A stretch of DNA of 64,000 nucleotides from Halictus rubicundus (taxonomy: Eukaryota; Arthropoda; Insecta; Hymenoptera; Halictidae), in contig NW_027488594.1 in the NCBI RefSeq assembly GCF_050948215.1, forward strand, positions 248,001 through 312,000. The letters are read 5' to 3'. The position numbers and the translations under genes were made by a program. Of the stretch, positions 48,801-61,000 are shown piece by piece. Each line of letters opens with the position of its first letter. Positions within the stretch are counted from its first letter, which is position 1. The notes under the pieces are model-generated. The model was not told the origin of the DNA. It made no database searches and saw only the letters and a program-made list of their open reading frames with translations.

Positions 48801-51800
48801 ATATGATATTATAGGATAGAGCAAGGATAGGGCAGAGGATGCGATATTATAGAGAATAGGATAGGATAGCGGAAAGGATAGGATAGAGGATAGGATAGGA
48901 TAGAGGATAGGATAGGATAAAGGATAGGATAGGATAGAGGATAGGATAGGATAGAGGATAGGATAGGATAGAGGATAGGATAGGATAGAGGATAGCATAG
49001 GATACAGGATAGGATAGGATAGTGGATAGGATAGGATAGAGGATACGATATAGGATTGGATAGGATAGAGAATAGGATACGATAGAGGATAGGATAGGAT
49101 TGGATAGAAAATAGGATGGGATAGAGGATAGGATAGGATAGAGGATAGGATAGGATAGAGGATGGGATAGGATAGAGGATAGGGTAGGATAGAGGATAGA
49201 ATAGGATAGAGGATAGGATAGGATAGAGGATAGGATAGGATATAGTATACGATATAGGATTGGATAGGATAGAGAATAGGATACGATAGAGAATAGGATA
49301 GGATTGGATAGAGAATAGGATGGATAGAGGATAGGATAGGATAGAGGATAGGGTAGGATAGAGGATGGGATAGGATAGAGGATAGGATAAAATAGAGGAT
49401 AGGATAGGATGGAGGATAGGATAGGATAGAGGATAGGATATTATAGAGGATAGGATAGGATATAGGATACGATATAGGATTGGATAGGATAGAGAATAGG
49501 ATACGATAGAGAATAGGATAGGATTGGATAGAGAATAGGATGGGATAGAGGATAGGATAGGATAGAGGATAGGATAGGATAGAGGATGGGATACGATAGA
49601 GGATAGGATAGGATAGAGGATAGGATAGGATAGAGGATAGGATAGGATAGAGGATAGGATAGGATAGAGGATAGGATAGGGTAGAGGATAGGATAGGATA
49701 CAGGATAGGATAGGATAGAGGATAGGATAGGATAGAGGATAGGATAGGATAGAGGATAGGATAGGATACAGGATAGGATAGGATAGAGGATAGGATAGTA
49801 TAGAGGATACGATATACGATTGGATAGGATAGAGAATAGGATACGATAGAGGATAGTATAGGATTGGATAGAGAATAGGATCGGATAGAGGATAGGATAG
49901 GATAGAGGATAGGATAGGATAGAGGATAGGGTAGGATAGGATAGGATAGAGGATAGGATAGGATACAGGATAGGATAGGATTGGATAGAGAATAGGATGG
50001 GATAGAGGATAGGATAGGATAGAGGATAGGATAGGATAGAGAATAGGATAGGATAGATGATATTATAGGAAAGAGGATAGGATATGATAGAGGATAGGAT
50101 AGGATAGAGGATCGGTTAGGATAGAGGATAGGATAGGATAGAGGATAGGATAGGATAGAGGATAGGATAGGATATAGGATAGGATAGGATAGAGGATAGG
50201 ATAGGATAGAGGATACTATATAGGATTGGATAGGATAGAGAATAGGATACGATGGAGGATAGGATAGGATTGGATAGAGAATAGGATGATGATAGAGGAT
50301 AGGATAGGATAGAGGAAAGGATAGGATAGAGGATAGGATAGAGGATAGGATAGAGGATAGGATAGGATAGAGGATAGGATAGGATAGAGGATAGGATAGG
50401 ATAGAGGATAGGATAGGATAAGAGGATAGGATAGGATAGAGGATAGGATAGGATAGAAGATAGGATATAGGATTGGATAGGATAGAGGATAGGATACGAT
50501 AGAGGATAAGATAGGATAGGATAGAGAATAGGATAGGATATATGATATTATAGGATAGAGCAAGGATAGGACAGAGGATACGATATTATAGATGATAGGA
50601 TAGGATAGAGGATCGGATAGGATACAGGATAGGATAGGATAGAGGATAGGATAGCATAGAGGATACGATATAGGATTGGATAGGATAGAGAATAGGATAC
50701 GATAGAGGATAGGATAGGATTGGATAGAGAATAGGATGGGATAGAGGATAGGATAGTATAGAGGAAAGGATAGGATAGAGGATAGGATAGGATAGGATAG
50801 AGGATAGGATAGGATAGAGGATAGGATAGGATAGAGGATAGGATAGGATAGAGGATAGGATAGGATAGAGGATAGGATAGGATAGAGGATAGGATACGAT
50901 AGATGATAGGATAGGATATATGATATTATAGGATAGAGCAAGGATAGGACAGAGGATACGATATTATAGATGATAGGATAGGATAGAGGATCGGATAGGA
51001 TACAGGATAGGATAGGATAGAGGATAGGATAGGATAGAGGATAGGATAGGGTAGAGGATAGGATAGGATAGAGGATGGGATAGGATACAGGATAGGATAG
51101 GATAGAGGATAGGATAGGATAGAGTATAGGTTATAGGATTGGCTAGGATAGAGGATAGGATAGGATAGGATAGAGAATAGGATAGGATATATGATATTAT
51201 AGGATGGAGCAAGGATAGGACAGAGGATACGATATTATAGAGGATAGGACAGGATAGAGGATAGGATAGGATAGAGGATAGGATAGGAAAGAGGATAGGA
51301 TAGGATAGAGGATAGGATAGGATATATGATATTATAGGATAGAGCAAGGATAGGACAGAGGATACGATATTATAGAGGATAGGATAGGATAGCGGAAAGG
51401 ATAGGATAGAGGATAGGATAGGATAGAGGATAGGATAGGATAGAGGATAGGATAGGATAAAGGATAGGATAGGATAGAGGATAGGATAGGATAGAGGATA
51501 GGATAGGATAGAGGATAGGATAGGATAGAGGATAGCATAGGATACAGGATAGGATAGGATAGTGGATAGGATAGGATAGAGGATACGATATAGGATTGGA
51601 TAGGATAGAGAATAGGATACGATAGAGGATAGGATAGGATTGGATAGAGAATAGGATGGGATAGAGGATAGGATAGGATAGAGGATAGGATAGGATAGAG
51701 GATAGGATGGGATAGGGGATAGGCTAGGATAGAGGATAGGATAGGATAGAGGATAGGATAGGATAGAGGATAGGATAGGATAGAGGATAGGATAGGATAT

Positions 51801-54800
51801 AGGATACGATAGAGAATAGGATAGGATAGGATAGAGGATATTATAGGATAGAGGATGGGATAGGATAGAGGATAGGATAGGATAGAGGATAGGATAGGAT
51901 AGAGGATAGGATAGGATAGAGGATAGGATAGGATAGAAGATAGGATAGGATACAGGATAGGATAGGATAGAGGATAGGCTAGGATAGAGGATAGGATAGT
52001 ATAGAGGATAGGATAGGATAGAGGATGGGATAGGATAGAGGATAGGATAGGATAGAGGATAGGATAGGATAGAGGATAGGATAGGATACAACGTAGGATA
52101 GGATACAACATAGGATAGGATACAGGATAGGATAGGATATAGGATAGAATCGGATAGAGGATAGGATAGGATAGAGGATAGGATATGATAGAGTATAGGA
52201 TATAGGATTGGATAGGATAGAGGATAGGATACGATAGAGTATAGGATAGTATAGAGGAAAGGATAGGATAGAGGATAGGATAGGATAGAGGATAGGATAG
52301 GATAGGATTGAGGATAGGATAGGATAAGAGGATAGGATAGGATAGGATAGAGGATATGATAGGATAGAGGATAGGATAGGATAGAGGATAGGATAGGATG
52401 GAGTATAGGATAGGATAGAGCATAAGATAGGATAGTGGAAAGGATAGGACAGAGAATATTATAGGATAGAGGATAGGATAAGATAGAGTATAGAATAGGA
52501 TAGATGATATTATAGGTAAGAGGATAGGATATGATAGAGGATACGATATTATAGAGGATAGGATAGGATAGAGGATCGGATAGGATAGATGATAGGATAG
52601 GATAGAGGATAGGATAGGGTAGAGGATAGTATAGGATAGAGGATAGGATAGGATAGAGTATAGAATAGGATAGATGATAGGATAGGATAGGATAGAGAAT
52701 AGGATAGGATATATGATATTATAGGATAGAGCAAGGATAGGGCAGAGGATGCGATATTATAGAGAATAGGATAGGATAGCGGAAAGGATAGGATAGAGGA
52801 TAGGATAGGATAGAGGATAGGATAGGATAAAGGATAGGATAGGATAGAGGATAGGATAGGATAGAGGATAGGATAGGATAGAGGATAGGATAGGATAGAG
52901 GATAGCATAGGATACAGGATAGGATAGGATAGTGGATAGGATAGGATAGAGGATACGATATAGGATTGGATAGGATAGAGAATAGGATACGATAGAGGAT
53001 AGGATAGGATTGGATAGAGAATAGGATGGGATAGAGGATAGGATAGGATAGAGGATAGGATAGGATAGAGGATGGGATAGGATAGAGGATAGGGTAGGAT
53101 AGAGGATAGAATAGGATAGAGGATAGGATAGGATAGAGGATAGGATAGGATATAGTATACGATATAGGATTGGATAGGATAGAGAATAGGATACGATAGA
53201 GAATAGGATAGGATTGGATAGAGAATAGGATGGGATAGAGGATAGGATATGATAGAGGATAGGATAGGATAGAGGATGGGATAGGATAGAGGATAGGATA
53301 AAATAGAGGATAGGATAGGATGGAGGATAGGATAGGATAGAGGATAGGATAGGATAGAGGATAGGATAGGATATAGGATACGATATAGGATTGGATAGGA
53401 TAGAGAATAGGATACGATAGAGAATAGGATAGGATTGGATAGAGAATAGGATGGGATAGAGGATAGGATAGGATAGAGGATGGGATACGATAGAGGATAG
53501 GATAGGATAGAGGATAGGATAGGATAGAGGATAAGATAGGATAGAGGATAGGATAGGATAGAGGATAGGATAGGGTAGAGGATAGGATAGGATACAGGAT
53601 AGGATAGGATAGAGGATAGGCTAGGATAGAGGATAGGATAGGATAGAGGATAGGATAGGATAGAGGATGGGATAGGATAGAGGATAGGATAGGATAGAGG
53701 ATAGGCTAGGATAGAGGATAAGATAGGATAGAGGATAGGATAGGATAGAGGATGGGATAGGATAGAGGATAGGATAGGATAGAGGATAGGATAGGATAGA
53801 GGATAGGATAGGATAGAGGATAGGATAGGATACAACATAGTATAGGATACAGGATAGGATAGGATAGAGGATAGGATCGGATAGAGGATAGGTTAGGATA
53901 GAGGATAGGATATGATATAGTATAGGATATAGGATTGGATAGGATAGAGGATAGGATACGATAGAGTATAGGATAGTATAGAGGAAAGGATAGGATAGAG
54001 GATAGGATAGGATAGAGGATAGGATAGGATAGGATAGAGGATAGGATAGGATAAGAGGATAGGATAGGATAGGATAGAGGATAGGATAGGATAGGATAGG
54101 ATAGAGGATAGGATAGGATAGAGGATAGGATAGGATACAGGATAGGATAGGATAGAGTATAGGATAGGATAGAGTATAGGTTATAGGATTGGCTAGGATA
54201 GAGGATAGGATAAGATAGAGTATAGAATAGGATAGATGATATTATAGGTAAGAGGATAGGATATGATAGAGGATAGGATAGTATAGAGGATAGGATAGGA
54301 TAGAGGATAGGATAGGATAGAGTATAGGTTATAGGATTGGCTAGGATAGAGGATAGGATAGGATAGGATAGAGAATAGGATAGGATATATGATATTATAG
54401 GATGGAGCAAGGATAGGACAGAGGATACGATATTATAGAGGATAGGACTGGATAGAGGATAGGATAGGATAGAGGATAGGATAGGAAAGAGGATAGGATA
54501 GGATAGAGGATAGGATAGGATATATGATATTATAGGATAGAGCAAGGATAGGACAGAGGATACGATATTATAGAGGATAGGATAGGATAGCGGAAAGAAT
54601 AGGATAGAGGATAGGATAGGATAGAGGATAGGATAGGATAGAGGATAGGATAGGATAAAGGATAGGATAGGATAGAGGATAGGATAGGATAGAGGATAGG
54701 ATAGGATAGAGGATAGGATAGGATAGAGGATAGCATAGGATACAGGATAGGATAGGATAGTGGATAGGATAGGATAGAGGATAGGATAGGATAGAGGATA

Positions 54801-55040
54801 GGATGGGATAGGGGATAGGCTAGGATAGAGGATAGGATAGGATAGAGGATAGGATAGGATAGAGGATAGGATAGGATAGAGGATACGATAGGATATAGGA
54901 TACGATAGAGAATAGGATAGGATAGGATAGAGGATATTATAGGATAGAGGATGGGATAGGATAGAGGATAGGATAGGATAGAGGATAGGATAGGATAGAG
55001 GATAGGATAGGATAGAGGATGGGATAGGATAGAGGATAGG
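42211..55040 (+). repeat. About 6.4-kb higher-order repeat, two tandem copies
   Basis: Markers recur 6388-6440 bp apart across the whole block: GGATAGGGCA at 42419 and 48825, and again at 46347 and 52735; AGGATGATGA at 43878 and 50283; GAATCGG at 45759 and 52147; and ATGGGATAGG at 48381 and 54803. The offset changes in small steps along the unit, consistent with gain and loss of monomers after duplication. The first unit contains sequence related to the 1608-bp repeat, so the repeats are nested. Confidence 0.85.
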
Positions 55041-58000
55041 ATAGGATAGAGGATAGGATAGGATAGAGGATAGGATAGGATACAACGTAGGATAGGATAC
55101 AACATAGGATAGGATACAGGATAGGATAGGATATAGGATAGAATCGGATAGAGGATAGGATAGGATAGAGGATAGGATATGATAGAGTATAGGATATAGG
55201 ATTGGATAGGATAGAGGATAGGATACGATAGAGTATAGGATAGTATAGAGGAAAGGATAGGATAGAGGATAGGATAGGATAGAGGATAGGATAGGATAGG
55301 ATTGAGGATAGGATAGGATAAGAGGATAGGATAGGATAGGATAGAGGATATGATAGGATAGAGGATAGGATAGGATAGAGGATAGGATAGGATGGAGTAT
55401 AGGATAGGATAGGGCATAAGATAGGATAGTGGAAAGGATAGGACAGATAATATTATAGGATAGAGGATAGGATAAGATAGAGTATAGAATAGGATAGATG
55501 ATATTATAGGTAAGAGGATAGGATATGATAGAGGATACGATATTATAGAGGATAGGATAGGATAGAGGATCGGATAGGATAGATGATTGGATAGGATAGA
55601 GGATAGGATAGGGTAGAGGATAGTATAGGATAGAGGATAGGATAGGATAGAGTATAGAATAGGATAGATGATAGGATAGGATAGGATAGAGAATAGGATA
55701 GGATATATGATATTATAGGATAGAGCAAGGATAGGGCAGAGGATGCGATATTATAGAGAATAGGATAGGATAGCGGAAAGGATAGGATAGAGGATAGGAT
55801 AGGATAGAGGATAGGATAGGATAAAGGATAGGATAGGATAAAGGATAGGATAGGATAGAGGATAGGATAGGATAGAGGATAGGATAGGATAGAGGATAGC
55901 ATAGGATACAGGATAGGATAGGATAGAGGATACGATATAGGATTGGATAGGATAGAGAATAGGATACGATAGAGGATAGGATAGGATTGGATAGAGAATA
56001 GGATGGGATAGAGGATAGGATAGGATAGAGGATAGGATAGGATAGAGGATGGGATAGGATAGAGGATAGGGTAGGATAGAGGATAGAATAGGATAGAGGA
56101 TAGGATAGGATAGAGGATAGGATAGGACATAGTATACGATATAGGATTGGATAGGATAGAGAATAGGATACGATAGAGAATAGGATAGGATTGGATAGAG
56201 AATAGGATGGGATAGAGGATAGAATAGGATAGAGGATAGGATAGGATAGAGGATGGGATAGGATAGAGGATAGGATAAAATAGAGGATAGGATAGGATGG
56301 AGGATAGGATAGGATAGAGGATAGGATAGGATAGAGGATAGGATAGGATATAGGATACGATATAGGATTGGATAGGATAGAGAATAGGATACGATAGAGA
56401 ATAGGATAGGATTGGATAGAGAATAGGATGGGATAGAGGATAGGATAGGATAGAGGATAGGATAGGATAGAGGATGGGATACGATAGAGGATAGGATAGG
56501 ATAGAGGATAGGATAGGATAGAGGATAGGATAGGATAGAGGATAGGATAGGATGGAGGATAGGATAGGGTAGAGGATAGGATAGGATACAGGATAGGATA
56601 GGATAGAGGATAGGCTAGGATAGAGGATAGGATAGGATAGAGGATAGGATAGGATAGAGGATGGGATAGGATAGAGGATAGGATAGGATAGAGGATAGGC
56701 TAGGATAGAGGATAAGATAGGATAGAGGATAGGATAGGATAGAGGATGGGATAGGATAGAGGATAGGATAGGATAGAGGATAGGATAGGATAGAGGATAG
56801 GATAGGATAGAGGATAGGATAGGATACAACATAGTATAGGATACAGGATAGGATAGGATAGAGGATAGGATCGGATAGAGGATAGGATAGGATAGAGGAT
56901 AGGATATGATATAGTATAGGATATAGGATTGGATAGGATAGAGGATAGGATACGATAGAGTATAGGATAGTATAGAGGAAAGGATAGGATAGAGGATAGG
57001 ATAGGATAGAGGATAGGATAGGATAGGATAGAGGATAGGATAGGATAAGAGGATAGGATAGGATAGGATAGAGGATAGGATAGGATAGGATAGGATAGAG
57101 GATAGGATAGGATAGAGGATAGGATAGGATACAGGATAGGATAGGATAGAGTATAGGATAGGATAGAGTATAGGTTATAGGATTGGCTAGGATAGAGGAT
57201 AGGATAAGATAGAGTATAGAATAGGATAGATGATATTATAGGTAAGAGGATAGGATATGATAGAGGATAGGACAGTATAGAGGATAGGATAGGATAGAGG
57301 ATAGGATAGGGTAGAGGACAGGATAGAGGATAGGATAGGGGATTGGATAGGATAGAAGATAGGAGACGATAGTGGATAGGATAGGATAGAGGATAGGATA
57401 GGATAGAGAATAGGATAGAGTATAGGTTATAGGATTGGATAGGGTAGAGGATAGGATACGACAGAGGATAGGGTAGGATTGAGGATAGGATAGGAAAGAG
57501 GATAGGATAGGATAGAGGATAGGATAGGATAGAGGATAGGATAGGTTAGGGGATAGGATAGGATAGAGGATAGGATAGGATAGAGGATAGGATAGGATAA
57601 GAGGATAGGATAGGATAGAGGATAGGATAGGATAGCGGAAAGGATTTGATAGAGGATAGGATAGGATAGAGGATAGGATAGGATAAAGGATAGGATAGGA
57701 TAGAGGATAGGATAGGATAGAGGATAGGATAGGATACAGGATAGGATAGGATAGAGGATAGGATAGGATACAGGATAGGATAGGATAGAGGATAGGATAG
57801 TATAGAGGATACGATATACGATTGGATAGGGTAGAGAATAGGATACGATAGAGGATAGTATAGGATTGGATAGAGAATAGGATCGGATAGAGGATAGGAT
57901 AGGATAGAGGATAGGATAGGATAGAGGATAGGATAGGATAGAGGATAGGATAGGATAGGATAGGATAGAGGATAGGATAGGATAGAGGATAGGATAGGAT

Positions 58001-61000
58001 ACAGGATAGGATAGGATAGAGGATAGGATAGTATAGAGGATACGATATACGATTGGATAGGATAGAGAATAGGATACGATAGAGGATAGTATAGGATTGG
58101 ATAGAGAATAGGATCGGATAGAGGATAGGATAGGATAGAGGATAGGATAGGATAGAGAATAGGGTAGGATAGGATAGGATAGAGGATAGGATAGGATACA
58201 GGATAGGATAGGATTGGATAGAGAATAGGATGGGATAGAGGATAGGATAGGATAGAGGATAGGATAGGATAGAGAATAGGATAGGATAGATGATATTATA
58301 GGAAAGAGGATAGGATATGATAGAGGATAGGATAGGATAGAGGATCGGTTAGGATAGAGGATAGGATAGGATAGAGGATAGGATAGGATAGAGGATAGGA
58401 TAGGATATAGGATAGGATAGGATAGAGGATAGGATAGGATAGAGGATACTATATAGGATTGGATAGGATAGAGAATAGGATACGATGGAGGATAGGATAG
58501 GATTGGATAGAGAATAGGATGATGATAGAGGATAGGATAGGATAGAGGAAAGGATAGGATAGAGGATAGGATAGAGGATAGGATAGAGGATAGGATAGGA
58601 TAGAGGATAGGATAGGATAGAGGATAGGATAGGATAGAGGATAGGATAGGATAAGAGGATAGGATAGGATAGAGGATAGGATAGGATAGAAGATAGGATA
58701 TAGGATTGGATAGGATAGAGGATAGGATACGATAGAGGATAGGATAGGATTGGATAGAGAATAGGATGGGATAGAGGATAGGATAGTATAGAGGAAAGGA
58801 TAGGATAGAGGATAGGATAGGATAGGATAGAGGATAGGATAGGATAGAGGATAGGATAGGATAGAGGATAGGATAGGATAGAGGATAGGATAGGATAGAG
58901 GATAGGATAGGATAGAGGATAGGATACGATAGATGATAGGATAGGATATATGATATTATAGGATAGAGCAAGGATAGGACAGAGGATACGATATTATAGA
59001 TGATAGGATAGGATAGAGGATCGGATAGGATACAGGATAGGATAGGATAGAGGATAGGATAGGATAGAGGATAGGATAGGGTAGAGGATAGGATAGGATA
59101 GAGGATGGGATAGGATACAGGATAGGATAGGATAGAGGATAGGATAGGATAGAGTATAGGTTATAGGATTGGCTAGGATAGAGGATAGGATAGGATAGGA
59201 TAGAGAATAGGATAGGATATATGATATTATAGGATGGAGCAAGGATAGGACAGAGGATACGATATTATAGAGGATAGGACAGGATAGAGGATAGGATAGG
59301 ATAGAGGATAGGATAGGAAAGAGGATAGGATAGGATAGAGGATAGGATAGGATATATGATATTATAGGATAGAGCAAGGATAGGACAGAGGATACGATAT
59401 TATAGAGGATAGGATAGGATAGCGGAAAGGATAGGATAGAGGATAGGATAGGATAGAGGATAGGATAGGATAGAGGATAGGATAGGATAAAGGATAGGAT
59501 AAAGGATAGGATAGGATAGAGGATAGGATAGGATAGAGGATAGGATAGGATAGAGGATAGGATAGGATAGAGGATAGCATAGGATACAGGATAGGATAGG
59601 ATAGTGGATAGGATAGGATAGAGGATACGATATAGGATTGGATAGGATAGAGAATAGGATACGATAGAGGATAGGATAGGATTGGATAGAGAATAGGATG
59701 GGATAGAGCATAGGATAGGATAGAGGATAGGATAGGATAGAGGATAGGATGGGATAGGGGATAGGCTAGGATAGAGGATAGGATAGGATAGAGGATAGGA
59801 TAGGATAGAGGATAGGATAGGATAGAGGATAGGATAGGATATAGGATACGATAGAGAATAGGATAGGATAGGATAGAGGATATTATAGGATAGAGGATGG
59901 GATAGGATAGAGGATAGGATAGGATAGAGGATAGGATAGGATAGAGGATAGGATAGGATAGAGGATAGGATAGGATGGAGTATAGGATAGGATAGAGCAT
60001 AAGATAGGATAGTGGAAAGGATAGGACAGAGAATATTATAGGATAGAGGATAGGATAAGATAGAGTATAGAATAGGATAGATGATATTATAGGTAAGAGG
60101 ATAGGATATGATAGAGGATACGATATTATAGAGGATAGGATAGGATAGAGGATCGGATAGGATAGATGATAGGATAGGATAGAGGATAGGATAGGGTAGA
60201 GGATAGTATAGGATAGAGGATAGGATAGGATAGAGTATAGAATAGGATAGATGATAGGATAGGATAGGATAGAGAATAGGATAGGATATATGATATTATA
60301 GGATAGAGCAAGGATAGGGCAGAGGATGCGATATTATAGAGAATAGGATAGGATAGCGGAAAGGATAGGATAGAGGATAGGATAGGATAGAGGATAGGAT
60401 AGGATAAAGGATAGGATAGGATAGAGGATAGGATAGGATAGAGGATAGGATAGGATAGAGGATAGGATAGGATAGAGGATAGCATAGGATACAGGATAGG
60501 ATAGGATAGTGGATAGGATAGGATAGAGGATACGATATAGGATTGGATAGGATAGAGAATAGGATACGATAGAGGATAGGATAGGATTGGATAGAGAATA
60601 GGATGGGATAGAGGATAGGATAGGATAGAGGATAGGATAGGATAGAGGATGGGATAGGATAGAGGATAGGGTAGGATAGAGGATAGAATAGGATAGAGGA
60701 TAGGATAGGATAGAGGATAGGATAGGATATAGTATACGATATAGGATTGGATAGGATAGAGAATAGGATACGATAGAGAATAGGATAGGATTGGATAGAG
60801 AATAGGATGGGATAGAGGATAGGATAGGATAGAGGATAGGATAGGATAGAGGATGGGATAGGATAGAGGATAGGATAAAATAGAGGATAGGATAGGATGG
60901 AGGATAGGATAGGATAGAGGATGGGATAGGATAGAGGATAGGATAGGATAGAGGATAGGATAGGATAGAGGATAGGATAGGATACAACGTAGGATAGGAT

